DNA from: a bacterium
Lineage (GTDB): Bacteria > Patescibacteriota > Minisyncoccia > UBA6257 > GWB1-50-10
Direction of reading: 5' to 3'
Length of the DNA: 31,293 bases
Assembly: GCA_021814835.1 (NCBI GenBank)
Contig: JAKAHO010000003.1
Coordinates: 1 to 31,293 of the forward strand
This document shows positions 13,271 to 21,149 of the stretch, in pieces. The notes under the pieces were generated by a model that saw only the letters and a list, made by a program, of their open reading frames with translations, searched no databases and had not been told where the DNA came from. The position numbers were made by a program, and so were the translations under genes. Position 1 is the stretch's first letter; the number at the start of each line of letters is the position of its first letter.

Positions 13271-13543
13271 ATGACGTACGAGCTGAGGTTTAAGTTGTGG
13301 TGCGTGCTCGAAGACGAGCCCGAAAGGAAGGAGAGAGTCGAAGAAATCGATGCGCTGAACAACGAAACGGCAATCGGGGCGGCGGGCGAGTTTCTCCGCG
13401 CGCAGAGGCGCGGAGCAGTGATTCCTTACGCGCCGATGCTCTACTGCATGGGGCAACTCATTGCTTCGAGTGTCCCGAGCAATCCGCTTTACGCACACCG
13501 CCTCGTCTGGGACTACACCGTGAACGCGGCGATTGCCGCGTAG
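13271..13543 (+). CDS. 90-residue orphan protein with canonical expression signals
   Basis: A soluble, charged protein that I do not recognise (M-T-Y-E-L-R-F-K-L-W-C-V-L-E-D-E-P-E-R-K). It has an acidic/basic helical middle and a hydrophobic C-terminal third. The start at ATG 13271 is chosen because of the GGAGGGG site 3 nt upstream; the ORF remains open upstream without such support. A strong terminator follows. Its GC-rich codon use resembles the genes at 7895 and 13627 more than the rest of the window. Confidence 0.65.
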   Translation: MTYELRFKLWCVLEDEPERKERVEEIDALNNETAIGAAGEFLRAQRRGAVIPYAPMLYCMGQLIASSVPSNPLYAHRLVWDYTVNAAIAA

Positions 13544-13550
13544 AAGTAAT

Positions 13551-13581
13551 GAAGCCGCAGGGCATTTTCTGCGGCTTTTTT
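13551..13581 (+). terminator. Intrinsic terminator
   Basis: The stem AAGCCGCAG/CTGCGGCTT is followed by a T-run, just past the stop at 13543. Confidence 0.85.
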
Positions 13582-13587
13582 ATGTAA

Positions 13588-13620
13588 AAGAAAGAGCACC
13601 CGATACATTGGGTGCTCTGA
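13588..13620 (-). terminator. Intrinsic terminator
   Basis: On the minus strand the stem AGAGCACCC/GGGTGCTCT (13593-13618) is followed by TTTCTTTT. It terminates the 13627-14094 gene. Confidence 0.8.
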
Positions 13621-13626
13621 TGAGGC

Positions 13627-14094
13627 TTATCGCCGCGAGTGCCGCGGCTTGAAGATGTGCCGCGCGAATCGGGCAGCGAACACGAACGCAGCGAGGTAGG
13701 CGATGAGGGGAGCGATGATGATGAATCCCATCGCGAGGACGTCGGCGAACCTGCCGGAAGGCCTATTGGACTGGCCCCACGCGTACTGGTAGAGCTCGTC
13801 GGGCAGCCACGAGGCCTTCATGTAGAAGGGACCGAAGCCGGGACCGGCGCTCCACGTGCCGACCCACAGGTAACGGGCGCCGCGCAGCATCTCGTTGCGC
13901 GCGCCGATGATTTTGTCGATGCGGCCCGCGTAAGGCGCGCGATTCTGGTGGTGATCCATCACCACCGCCTCGAACCGCACCTGCATGGGGTCGAGCTCCT
14001 TCTGCATCGCGAGGTGGCTTCTCACGATGTTCGCACCGAGAAGGAAGAGAAGCGTGTACGCGACCGCAAGGAAATACACCCTGATCGTCTTCAT
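13627..14094 (-). CDS. Two-helix membrane protein, unknown
   Basis: A 155-residue protein with an N-terminal membrane segment (about 7-25) and a second one at about 117-143. Between them lies an outer loop of about 90 residues rich in Met, Arg and aromatic residues (W-V-G-T-W-S-A-G-P-G-F-G-P-F-Y). The tail R-H-I-F-K-P-R-H-S-R-R is basic. No family is recognised. The promoter is TTGACT-17-TATTAT, with a 5' leader of about 45 nt and a weak GGTGA before the ATG at 14094. Upstream in-frame codons to 14154 lie across the -10 region, so they are not used. Confidence 0.65.
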   Translation of the reverse strand: MKTIRVYFLAVAYTLLFLLGANIVRSHLAMQKELDPMQVRFEAVVMDHHQNRAPYAGRIDKIIGARNEMLRGARYLWVGTWSAGPGFGPFYMKASWLPDELYQYAWGQSNRPSGRFADVLAMGFIIIAPLIAYLAAFVFAARFARHIFKPRHSRR

Positions 14095-14144
14095 TATATT
14101 CACCCGGCTTTCTTTTTTGGTAAGTTGTTTGAGGAACCGAATAT

Positions 14145-14173
14145 ATAATATCACAATATATATAAAAAGTCAA
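14145..14173 (-). promoter_or_regulatory. Canonical promoter TTGACT-17-TATTAT
   Basis: The -35 is at 14173-14168 and the -10 at 14150-14145, with exactly 17 nt between them. It drives the 13627-14094 gene. Confidence 0.7.
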
Positions 14174-14215
14174 TAACCGGCAAGATTTTATGTCCCTAAC
14201 ATTGACCAAATTCCA

Positions 14216-14288
14216 TATAAAATTAATGAGCCGAGGACTCCGCTCTTCTGCAACACATCTGTTCATCTTGGGGGTGTTTTTTTATTAA
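14216..14288 (+). other. Possible short RNA or attenuator before the rmuC operon
   Basis: TATAAA at 14216-14221 is followed by a possible 20-codon ORF (ATG 14226). A weak hairpin (AACACATC with GGGGTGTT, one mismatch) then has T7 at about 14277-14284. This could make a ~65-nt RNA ending before the real promoter at 14300-14305. The hairpin is imperfect, so support is limited. Bases 14174-14215 show nothing else. Confidence 0.3.
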
Positions 14289-14312
14289 TAACTTCGCGGT
14301 ACAATGGAATAA

Positions 14313-14657
14313 ATGGTAGCGAAAATATTGGGGCTCAATAGAACAATCGTGGCGCTCATCGCAATTGCGTGCGTACTGCTCACGGCGTCGGGTGTTATGG
14401 TGTCTATGAATTACGGCCGTCTTGCCCCGCTCATCGTGCTTCACTTTGATGCATTGAACGGTGTGGACACATTCGGCACGCGCGCAAGCATCTGGGGCGT
14501 GTGGTTTTTGGGGCTCGCAATAAATATGGTGAATTGGGCGCTTGCGTATGAGTTTTATCATCGCGAACGTCTGCTCTCGTACCTTTATCTGGGAGGCAAC
14601 GTGCTTATTTCGCTTATTATGTTCATCGCAATTGGAGTTGTGGTAAGTATTAACTAA
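14313..14657 (+). CDS. Three-helix membrane protein upstream of rmuC
   Basis: A 114-residue protein with hydrophobic segments at about 10-30, 56-80 and 90-112. A loop P-L-I-V-L-H-F-D-A-L-N-G-V-D-T-F-G follows the first helix; H-F-D-x-x-G resembles the short motif of DUF1648-type membrane proteins, but this is only a hint. TACAAT at 14300-14305 ends 7 nt before ATG. rmuC starts 1 nt after its stop, so the two are co-transcribed. Confidence 0.7.
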   Translation: MVAKILGLNRTIVALIAIACVLLTASGVMVSMNYGRLAPLIVLHFDALNGVDTFGTRASIWGVWFLGLAINMVNWALAYEFYHRERLLSYLYLGGNVLISLIMFIAIGVVVSIN

Positions 14658-14658
14658 T

Positions 14659-15972
14659 ATGGAAACAGTCACGATTTATCTCATCGTTATAGTTGCGGTA
14701 ATCGTTGCCGGCTTTGCAGTGCTCATTTGGTTTATCAAAAAAAATATGGGAGGTTCTTTTCAAAATAATGATGAGACAAAAATTGAGCGTTCGCTGAAAG
14801 AAGAGATGGCAATGAATCGAAAGGAGGCGGCAGAATCGGAGAAGCGATTAAGGGAAGAGCTTGCAAGTCTCTTTAAAGGATTTGGAGATCCAGTTGAAAA
14901 ACGCATGGCAGATTTAACAAGCACGCAAAACACAAACTTTGGGGGTTTTTCAATAAAGTTGACCGAATTAATGGACCGGAGCGAGGCGAAAATGGACAAA
15001 ATAAAAGAGGCGGTAGAAAAGAAACTTGAAGGAATACAGAAAGACAATACTGAAAAACTTGAGGCAATGCGACAAACTGTGGATGAAAAACTCCACGCGA
15101 CACTTGAGAAGCGCCTCGGCGAATCATTTAAAATAGTTAGCGATCGCCTGGAGTTGGTACACAAGGGATTAGGAGAGATGCAGAATCTTGCTATCGGTGT
15201 GGGCGATTTAAAAAAGGTTCTTACAAATGTTAAGACACGTGGTATTTGGGGCGAGGTGCAGCTCGGCAATATTTTGGAGCAGATTATGACTCCCGAGCAA
15301 TACGAAAAAAATGTAATTACGAAAAAGGGTAGTAAGGATCGAGTAGAATACGCAATTAAGCTTCCCGGTAAAGATGAGCATGCAACGGTATTGCTTCCCA
15401 TTGATGCGAAATTCCCTCAAGAGGACTATCAACGGCTTATGGATGCGTATGAGCGTGGTGACGTGCCGATGATTGATGAGGCTGGAAAAGCGCTTGAAGC
15501 AAGAATTAAAAATGAGGCAAAAAGCATTGCAGAAAAATACATTGATGCCCCCGATACAACGGACTTCGGCGTTATGTTTTTGCCATACGAGAGTCTCTAC
15601 GCAGAAGTATTGAGGCGACCAGGTCTCTATGAAACAGTGCAGCGCACATATCGAGTGAACATCGCTGGACCAGCGACCTTATCAGCCTTATTAAATAGTC
15701 TACAAATGGGTTTTCGGACGCTTGCTATTGAAAAGCGATCGAGTGAAGTTTGGGCACTATTAAGCGTCGTGAAAACTGAGTTTAATCGTTTCGGAGATAT
15801 ACTTGATAAAACGCATAAAAAACTCCAAGAAGCGAGTAATACGATCGAGGATGCATCAAGAAAATCTAGAACTATTGAGCGCAAGCTTAAAGACGTTCAA
15901 ATGTTACCTCAAGCAGATATTGCACCGCTACTTGATGTGCCAATGAGTGTTGACGAAACGGACGAGAATTAA
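14659..15972 (+). CDS. rmuC: RmuC family DNA recombination protein
   Basis: A 437-residue protein with an N-terminal membrane anchor (about 4-26), a long coiled coil (about 45-170), and the RmuC nuclease-like core. The core begins T-R-G-I-W-G-E-V-Q-L-G-N-I-L-E-Q (about 193-208), then has V-L-L-P-I-D-A-K-F-P-Q-E-D-Y and F-G-V-M-F-L-P-Y-E-S-L-Y-A-E. E. coli RmuC limits inversions at short inverted repeats; the core is related to restriction-type nucleases. It is coupled to the small membrane protein upstream. It is AT-richer than several neighbours. Confidence 0.92.
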   Translation: METVTIYLIVIVAVIVAGFAVLIWFIKKNMGGSFQNNDETKIERSLKEEMAMNRKEAAESEKRLREELASLFKGFGDPVEKRMADLTSTQNTNFGGFSIKLTELMDRSEAKMDKIKEAVEKKLEGIQKDNTEKLEAMRQTVDEKLHATLEKRLGESFKIVSDRLELVHKGLGEMQNLAIGVGDLKKVLTNVKTRGIWGEVQLGNILEQIMTPEQYEKNVITKKGSKDRVEYAIKLPGKDEHATVLLPIDAKFPQEDYQRLMDAYERGDVPMIDEAGKALEARIKNEAKSIAEKYIDAPDTTDFGVMFLPYESLYAEVLRRPGLYETVQRTYRVNIAGPATLSALLNSLQMGFRTLAIEKRSSEVWALLSVVKTEFNRFGDILDKTHKKLQEASNTIEDASRKSRTIERKLKDVQMLPQADIAPLLDVPMSVDETDEN

Positions 15973-16005
15973 TGGAGATTAAGGAATTCTAACTACCTCT
16001 GCACC

Positions 16006-16887
16006 GTGAAGAAGACTAGCGCTCCCGCGATTACGACATTACTGACGCTCCACGGCTCCTTGGGGCGTCCGTTAACATTTATGGAGATAGCGGAGGCATT
16101 GCCCGAAGTCCCCGTAGAAGATGTTTCAGAATTTCTCGAAAACGGCGTTGCAAAAAAGAATCTTCTGGAAGAAGACGGTTTTTATTGGTTGAAGAATTAT
16201 GAGTGCGGGGGAATGAAACGGCGTGAACAGGACTTCCTGCTCGATAGAAAATGGAAAAAACTTATGAGGCTTTCGGGCTGGTTTAAACACATTCCCTTTA
16301 TCGAGTTCGTATTCGTGAGCGGCTCAATGTCGATGGGGAATGTTCATGACAGGTCTGATTTTGATGTGGTGACAGGCGTTCGTGCGGGGAGAATATTTAC
16401 AACGCGCTATATTGTAAGCGCGCTCTTTTCGTTGCTTCGCGCCCGCAGGCTCGACGATTTGCAGGAGAGCAGTCCCGATAAGCTCTGTTTCAATCACTTT
16501 GTGACGCAATCAACATATGAAAAAGAACCGCACAATTATTACCGTCGGGAGCTCTACCGGAATCTCATTCCGTTGTGGGGGAGCGATGACGCGTTAAATG
16601 CCTTCATTGCGCGCAACAAATGGGCAGATATGCGCGCTCTAACTACTCAGGATGAGCACAGGCGTATGGAGAAAAAAAGCGGCATCAGCCGTACGCTCGA
16701 GGCACTTCTTGGGGGTTCTTTCGGGAATATGATTGAAACGCGCGTTGCGCGTCCCATTGCGATGAAGCGTCTCGCGGCGTACCGCGCGCGAAAGGGAGAG
16801 GGCGAGCGCGTGGTAATCACCGACGAAGAGCTCGAATTTCACTTCGAGTTGAATTACGAAAAAAAGTTCTCGGGGCTTACCCGCTAA
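16006..16887 (+). CDS. Nucleotidyltransferase-fold protein
   Basis: A 293-residue protein. A winged-helix-like N-domain (about 5-70) is followed by a minimal nucleotidyltransferase motif, G-S-M-S-M-G-N-V-H-D-R-S-D-F-D-V-V at 106-122, with Asp118 and Asp120 as likely metal ligands. Helical C-terminal sequence follows. The substrate is unknown; relatives include antitoxin-like MNT proteins and uncharacterised transferases. The start is GTG 16006, 33 nt after rmuC, without a clear Shine-Dalgarno. The stop is 1 nt from the convergent end of topA. Confidence 0.7.
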   Translation: MKKTSAPAITTLLTLHGSLGRPLTFMEIAEALPEVPVEDVSEFLENGVAKKNLLEEDGFYWLKNYECGGMKRREQDFLLDRKWKKLMRLSGWFKHIPFIEFVFVSGSMSMGNVHDRSDFDVVTGVRAGRIFTTRYIVSALFSLLRARRLDDLQESSPDKLCFNHFVTQSTYEKEPHNYYRRELYRNLIPLWGSDDALNAFIARNKWADMRALTTQDEHRRMEKKSGISRTLEALLGGSFGNMIETRVARPIAMKRLAAYRARKGEGERVVITDEELEFHFELNYEKKFSGLTR

Positions 16888-16888
16888 A

Positions 16889-19078
16889 TTACTTAGTCTT
16901 CTTATCCAGCTTGTGCGGATTGTGATTCGGGCACGCCTTATTCGAACAGCGTTCAGGAATAGTTTTTGTGCCTTCCATCATAAGCGAGCCGCAGAGCGAA
17001 CAGACATTGCTGGTAGGCCTCGACTTCATAATAAATTTGCAGGTAGGGTAGTTCGAACAGCTGAAGAATGCGCCAAAGCGTCCTCGGCGTTCGATAATCT
17101 CACCGCCGTCCAAGGGACACTTCACGCCCGTGCGCTTTTTAGCTTCTTCCTCGGGGCTCGTCTTTATATAATGACAGCCTTTCTTTCCGCGGGACCAGTT
17201 GCTGCAGGAAATAAACTTGCCGAAGCGTCCCTCGCGTTCCACGAGCTCTCCTCCGCAGTCGGGACATTTCTCATTGAGCAGTTTCGGGCCCTCCATAACC
17301 AAGCCGTCCATTTTGCGTGCGCCCATACAGTCAGGGAATCTGGAACAGCTCATAAATGTTCCTGCGCGGCCGAGTTTGATAATCATATCTGCGCCGCATA
17401 CAGGGCACTTGAATTCCGCGGGGGCGGGGCCGAGGTCGGTAATCTTACCCTCTTCCTTTTTCGCCAATTCAACCTGTTTTGAGAACGGCGTATAGAAAGT
17501 TTTGAGCGTTTTTAAGTACTCGCGGTCGCCCGACGCAATCTTATCGAGGTCGTTTTCCATTTCGGCGGTAAAGGAGTCACTGATGTAATCAGCGAATTTC
17601 TTTTCCATATAATTGCTCACCACCTCTCCCACAGCTGACGGGTGAAGCGTTTTTCCGTCCTTAACCACATATTCTCTGTCCTGAAGCGTTTTAATAATCG
17701 AGGCATACGTGCTCGGGCGCCCGATGTCGCGTTTCTCAAGCTCTTTTACGAGGCCCGCTTCCGTATAACGTCCGGGCGGTTCCGTTTCTTTACCCTCCGC
17801 CTCAATAGTGAGGAGGGTAAGTTTGTCGCCCTTCTTTACTTCGGGAAGTTCAATGTCCTCACCGCGCGCCTCGGGGTCGGCGAGCAGCCAGCCGGGAGTC
17901 ACCACAATATTGCCCGTAGCGGAAAAGTTCGGGATAGTGTCGGCTGTTTCAATATTCGCGCTGATTTTTGTACGGAGTACTTTTGCGTCTGCCATCTGCG
18001 ATGCGACTGTCCTCTGCCAGATAAGCGAATAGAGACGCCTCTGTTCTTCAGAATGCCCCGCATTCTTCGTGGATGCGTGCGTAGGGCGAACCGCTTCGTG
18101 CGCTTCCTGCGCATTCTTACTTTTTGTCGCGTATTTTCTTGCGGCGACAAGCTCCTTGCCGTACTTTGTTTCAATCGTTGCAAAAATTTCCGCAAGCGCA
18201 ACCTCACTCAAGTTCACGCTGTCCGTGCGCATATACGTAATAAAACCCGCTTCATACAGTTTTTGCGCGATAGACATTGTGCGCGAGGGCGAGAAGCCGA
18301 GGCGCGAGCTCGCGGCCTGCTGGAGCGTAGAGGTGGTGAACGGAGCTTTAGGCGAGCGTTTTGCTTCGGTCTGCTTCACGTCAGCGACGTGCCACGCGCT
18401 CTTTTTCGCGTGTGCAACAATCGAATCAGTTTCGGTTTGCTCGCGGGGTTCCTTGTCGCACACAAGTGTCAGTTCTTTTTTGTCTTTGGTCTTAAAATGT
18501 CCCGTAATGACGGAATAGTGCTCAGGAACGAACGCACGGATTTCGCGCTCCTTTTCCATAATGATGCGGAGCGCAGGCGACTGCACACGGCCCGCGGAGA
18601 GCGCGCCGTACCACATCTTGGTCCAGAGAAGTCCTGAGAGGTCGTAACCTACGAGCCTATCGAGGACGCGGCGCGCTTCCTGCGCCTTGCGAAGGTTCTC
18701 ATCGATATTGCGAGGATGCTTGATGGCTTCCTGAATAGCAGGCTCGGTGATTTCGTGGAACACCACGCGCTGAGGGTGCTTCAAACCGACCGCTTCCTTT
18801 ATATGCCACGCGATAGCCTCGCCCTCGCGATCAGGGTCGGTCGCAAGAAGCACCTCGCTGGCCTTCTTGGCGAGTTTCTTTATCTCATCCACCACCTTTT
18901 CCTTTCCTTTAGATATCTCGTAATGCGGAACAAAGCCCTCCTTTATATCGATGGCTTTTTTATTGCTTTTCGGAAGGTCGCGAATATGGCCGACGCTTGC
19001 GACGACCTTATATTCACCCTTCAGATACTTTTCAATTGTTTTGGCCTTTGCGGGGCTCTCTACGATGACGAGTTTCAT
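16889..19078 (-). CDS. topA: DNA topoisomerase I
   Basis: A 729-residue type IA topoisomerase. The Toprim domain is at 1-115, with Glu7 and D81-P-D-R-E85 as metal ligands. The active Tyr282 lies in G-F-I-T-Y-M-R-T-D-S. Core domains run to about 560. The C-terminus has four zinc-ribbon repeats: C-P-V-C, C-P-D-C, a third with C-P-L-D (first CxxC broken), and C-S-L-C. It relaxes negative supercoils. The start is fixed by the hairpin element; dprA lies upstream on the same strand, as in many bacteria. Confidence 0.97.
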   Translation of the reverse strand: MKLVIVESPAKAKTIEKYLKGEYKVVASVGHIRDLPKSNKKAIDIKEGFVPHYEISKGKEKVVDEIKKLAKKASEVLLATDPDREGEAIAWHIKEAVGLKHPQRVVFHEITEPAIQEAIKHPRNIDENLRKAQEARRVLDRLVGYDLSGLLWTKMWYGALSAGRVQSPALRIIMEKEREIRAFVPEHYSVITGHFKTKDKKELTLVCDKEPREQTETDSIVAHAKKSAWHVADVKQTEAKRSPKAPFTTSTLQQAASSRLGFSPSRTMSIAQKLYEAGFITYMRTDSVNLSEVALAEIFATIETKYGKELVAARKYATKSKNAQEAHEAVRPTHASTKNAGHSEEQRRLYSLIWQRTVASQMADAKVLRTKISANIETADTIPNFSATGNIVVTPGWLLADPEARGEDIELPEVKKGDKLTLLTIEAEGKETEPPGRYTEAGLVKELEKRDIGRPSTYASIIKTLQDREYVVKDGKTLHPSAVGEVVSNYMEKKFADYISDSFTAEMENDLDKIASGDREYLKTLKTFYTPFSKQVELAKKEEGKITDLGPAPAEFKCPVCGADMIIKLGRAGTFMSCSRFPDCMGARKMDGLVMEGPKLLNEKCPDCGGELVEREGRFGKFISCSNWSRGKKGCHYIKTSPEEEAKKRTGVKCPLDGGEIIERRGRFGAFFSCSNYPTCKFIMKSRPTSNVCSLCGSLMMEGTKTIPERCSNKACPNHNPHKLDKKTK

Positions 19079-19199
19079 CCCGTTAGAAGCAGTTCGCGTT
19101 CATGCGAGCTGTAGAATTAGTTATTATTGTTAAACGACTCGTTATTATTGATATTTGTTGCATAAGGATAAAGCGAGCGCGGTTTCTAACAGGATTCAT
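19076..19199 (-). promoter_or_regulatory. Leader-peptide/start-codon hairpin element before topA (family A)
   Basis: The 5' arm AATCCTGTTAGAA pairs with TTCTAACGGGAT, which ends on the topA ATG. The C-to-T change relative to other copies leaves a G-U pair and a synonymous Pro codon, so both pairing and peptide are kept. The loop is nearly identical to the fmt copy (ATATCAATAATAACGAGTCG and onward). Confidence 0.82.
19083..19199 (-). CDS. topA leader peptide (38 residues)
   Basis: It begins M-N-P-V-R-N-R-A-R-F and ends M-N-A-N-C-F. Its ATG overlaps the dprA stop (TAATG), and its TAA is 4 nt before the topA ATG. It therefore forms a tight dprA-leader-topA relay in which terminating ribosomes could restart. 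It is about 80% identical to the fmt leader, and differences such as T/M and K/I still keep the length at 38. Confidence 0.65.
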   Translation of the reverse strand: MNPVRNRARFILMQQISIITSRLTIITNSTARMNANCF

Positions 19200-20077
19200 T
19201 ATGAAAGTGTGAAACCTTTGCTTCCTTCTGATACCGTACCGCCGAGTGTAAGCACGGTAAGCTTCTCGCTGACTATGCGTGGGTGAAGTGTAGTCAGTTC
19301 GCAGATTCTGTCAATTGAGAGGGGTTCGTCGGCTTTCGCAAGGATATCAAGGATAAGCGTCTCGTCGGCGTCCTGCGAAGCATCTCCTGCGTCTCGCGAA
19401 GGTTTAGTTTGTGCGGTATCAGGCATGCCTAAATCGGCAAGAATATCCTTATATCCCGTGACCAATCGAGCGCCATCGCGAAGCAATCTGTGTGAACCTC
19501 CATAATTGGTATGGTTTACCGAACCTGGGAATACGAACACCTCACGGCCCTGTTCAATAGCATTGCGCGCAGTGGAAATTGAACCCGAGCGAAGTGGCGC
19601 CTCAATTACTATTGTGGCTATGCAGAGTCCGCTCACTATTCTATTGCGTTCGAGAAACTGACTGGGAAACGAGGGGGACTCATCGGGATATTCGGAGATA
19701 ATGCCGCCTCCGCCCTGAAGTATGAGTTCGGCGAGGTTTTCATGCTGGCGGGGGTAAATCGAGTCGAGTCCGTTTCCGAGCACTGCAATCGTTTTGCCGT
19801 TCGCCGCAAGCGCGCCCTCGTGCGCCGCGCCGTCGATGCCGAGGGCGAGTCCACTTATGATAGTGAAGCCGCGTTTCGCGAGTTCCTCCGCGCATGCATA
19901 CGCAAGCGCTTTGCCTTCGCGTGTCGCCTTGCGCGTGCCTACTATCGCAATGCAGAGTTCGTCCTGAGCGGGAAGTTCTCCGCGTACATGGATTTCCGAC
20001 GGGTGACCGACAGTTTCGAGAAGCAAATGAGGATATTCCGTATCTCGATCAGTGAGGGTCCGTATCGGGAAGTCCAT
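19199..20077 (-). CDS. dprA: DNA processing protein DprA
   Basis: A 292-residue protein. The Rossmann-like domain has I-V-G-T-R-K-A-T, I-S-G-L-A-L-G-I-D-G-A-A-H and V-L-G-N-G-L-D-S-I-Y-P. The later motif R-N-R-I-V-S-G-L and a C-terminal winged-helix (about 240-290) also match. DprA loads RecA on incoming single-stranded DNA during natural transformation, which CPR bacteria may rely on. An upstream in-frame start at 20107 exists. ATG 20077 is chosen because minus-strand TATTTT ends 8 nt before it. The stop overlaps the topA leader start. Confidence 0.93.
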   Translation of the reverse strand: MDFPIRTLTDRDTEYPHLLLETVGHPSEIHVRGELPAQDELCIAIVGTRKATREGKALAYACAEELAKRGFTIISGLALGIDGAAHEGALAANGKTIAVLGNGLDSIYPRQHENLAELILQGGGGIISEYPDESPSFPSQFLERNRIVSGLCIATIVIEAPLRSGSISTARNAIEQGREVFVFPGSVNHTNYGGSHRLLRDGARLVTGYKDILADLGMPDTAQTKPSRDAGDASQDADETLILDILAKADEPLSIDRICELTTLHPRIVSEKLTVLTLGGTVSEGSKGFTLS

Positions 20078-20101
20078 AGTATGATAAAATAAGTATACAC
20101 A

Positions 20102-20188
20102 ATGCATCCCGTTAGAGTTTTACAAATAAGCTTTATGAATATCAAAGAATGCAAAATAACGTCGAAAGAGATAAAACTATGCAAGTAA
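20102..20188 (+). CDS. Leader peptide of the PilO-like gene (28 residues)
   Basis: It begins M-H-P-V-R-V-L-Q-I-S-F-M-N-I-K. M-x-P-V-R-V-L-Q is shared with the rsmE leader. A plus-strand TAAAAT at 20085-20090 is a possible -10, giving a very short leader; dprA is divergent here. The stop TAA lies 12 nt before the main ATG, at the start of the 3' arm. Confidence 0.55.
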   Translation: MHPVRVLQISFMNIKECKITSKEIKLCK

Positions 20189-20203
20189 AACTCTAACGGG
20201 ATG
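20102..20203 (+). promoter_or_regulatory. Leader-peptide/start-codon hairpin element before the PilO-like gene (family B)
   Basis: This is the best stem of the set: CATCCCGTTAGAGTTTTAC (20105-20123) pairs perfectly over 19 bp with GTAAAACTCTAACGGGATG (20185-20203). The last three bases are the start codon. The loop is AT-rich, with no Shine-Dalgarno. Confidence 0.85.
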
Positions 20204-20755
20204 CAGCTCAATGCGTTCCAGAAAAAGTTATTATTCGAGAGCTCGCTCACGCTCGTGCTTATCGCGGCACTCCTCGGCGGCATTTGGTATTTTGGCAGTT
20301 CAATCAGCACAGCGTCGGATAATATTTCTTCAATGAGGGGGGAGCTCGCGATGCGTTCTAACTCGTTGAATTCGCTCGCCGCATTGCGCTCGGAGTATCG
20401 CACGCGCGGAATACGCGGTCTTAATGCGATGTACAACTATGTGCCGACCGAAGAACAGCTCATTAATCTTCGGCAGGAACTTATGGTGCTCACGTCAAAG
20501 AGCAATCTGAGTCTTCAGTACACATTTTTGAGCGAGGCGCCGGCGAACACCGCAACATTCGGCTCATACAATTTTCGCATTGATGTTGCGGGCGATTATA
20601 ATGCGGTTTTGAATTTTGTGGATACCCTGCAGAACTTCCGTTACCTCTCCTCCTTCCAAGGATTTTCCATAACACGGACGGCAGACAGGGGAACGTTGAG
20701 CGCGAAAGGAACGGTTTATTTCAGGGAAGATACAGGAACGCCAGCCACGTTGTAA
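20201..20755 (+). CDS. PilO-like type IV pilus assembly protein
   Basis: A 184-residue protein. The membrane helix is at about 13-34 and a short coiled coil at about 38-70. A ferredoxin-like domain follows, with F-R-I-D-V-A-G-D-Y-N-A-V-L-N-F-V-D-T-L-Q and F-R-Y-L-S-S-F-Q-G-F-S-I, the usual PilO/GspM signature. PilO links the inner-membrane pilus platform (PilMN) to the cell surface. Other pilus genes are not in the window. The start is set by the hairpin element. A small membrane gene follows after 5 nt. Confidence 0.72.
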   Translation: MQLNAFQKKLLFESSLTLVLIAALLGGIWYFGSSISTASDNISSMRGELAMRSNSLNSLAALRSEYRTRGIRGLNAMYNYVPTEEQLINLRQELMVLTSKSNLSLQYTFLSEAPANTATFGSYNFRIDVAGDYNAVLNFVDTLQNFRYLSSFQGFSITRTADRGTLSAKGTVYFREDTGTPATL

Positions 20756-20760
20756 ATAAA

Positions 20761-20985
20761 ATGAACTCGCCTTTTACAAGCATCAGCAAATTCCGTGTGT
20801 CCCGCCAGACTTTGTTTTCATTTTTTGCCGTCATTATGGCGGTCCTCTTAATGTCCTTTATTATCCTCGCGATAAGCTTTCTTTTAAGCAATGTGAACGT
20901 CGCATTCGAGATAAGCGGCCGCGGAGCGCCAGACCAAAGGTTTGACATTAAAGGCTTCGAGGCATTAAAGTTACAATCATTGTAA
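20761..20985 (+). CDS. 74-residue single-pass membrane protein
   Basis: The protein has a basic N-terminus (S-K-F-R-V-S-R-Q), one strong membrane helix (about 18-44) and a polar tail. It starts 5 nt after the PilO-like gene and ends 4 nt before tRNA-Ile, so it probably belongs to the pilus-like unit. No family is recognised. Confidence 0.6.
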   Translation: MNSPFTSISKFRVSRQTLFSFFAVIMAVLLMSFIILAISFLLSNVNVAFEISGRGAPDQRFDIKGFEALKLQSL

Positions 20986-20989
20986 ATAT

Positions 20990-21061
20990 GGGCGTGTAGT
21001 TCAGTGGTAGAACGCTGTCCTGATAAGACAGAGGTCGAAGGTTCGATTCCTTCCACGCCCA
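20990..21061 (+). tRNA. tRNA-Ile (GAT)
   Basis: The acceptor stem is GGGCGTG/CACGCCC, the anticodon arm CTGTC-CTGATAA-GACAG (anticodon GAT), the T-loop GGTTCGATTCC and the discriminator A. CCA is not fully encoded. It lies 10 nt upstream of tRNA-Ala in the classic Ile-Ala order, here without rRNA genes. Confidence 0.93.
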
Positions 21062-21071
21062 CCGTCAGTCT

Positions 21072-21145
21072 GGGCCTGTAGCTCAGTTGGTTAGAGCGCC
21101 TCATTTGCAATGAGGAGGTCACCGGTTCGAATCCGGTCAGGTCCA
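21072..21145 (+). tRNA. tRNA-Ala (TGC)
   Basis: The acceptor stem is GGGCCTG/CAGGTCC, the anticodon arm CCTCA-TTTGCAA-TGAGG (anticodon TGC), the T-loop GGTTCGAATCC and the discriminator A. CCA is not fully encoded. A duplicate of its last 15 bases (CCGGTCAGGTCCACC) ends the module at 21298. Confidence 0.93.
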
Positions 21146-21149
21146 CCGA

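Noticed and set aside
13639..14148. 169-codon plus-strand ORF
   Set aside because: It is antisense to the 13627-14094 gene, which has a full promoter and terminator.
17642..18637. Long ORF of 331 codons on the plus strand
   Set aside because: It lies wholly antisense to topA, whose motifs are unmistakable, and has biased Arg/Phe/Cys content typical of a shadow frame.
20102..20203. Simple MITE or transposon terminal inverted repeats
   Set aside because: No target-site duplication or transposase is seen, and the boundary coincides with the main start codon in all seven cases. Past mobility is still possible, but passive insertion does not explain the placement.
20721..21146. Minus-strand ORF reading G-F-E-P-V-T-S-S-L and similar
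   Set aside because: It is the antisense of tRNA-Ile and tRNA-Ala, a well-known source of false protein predictions.
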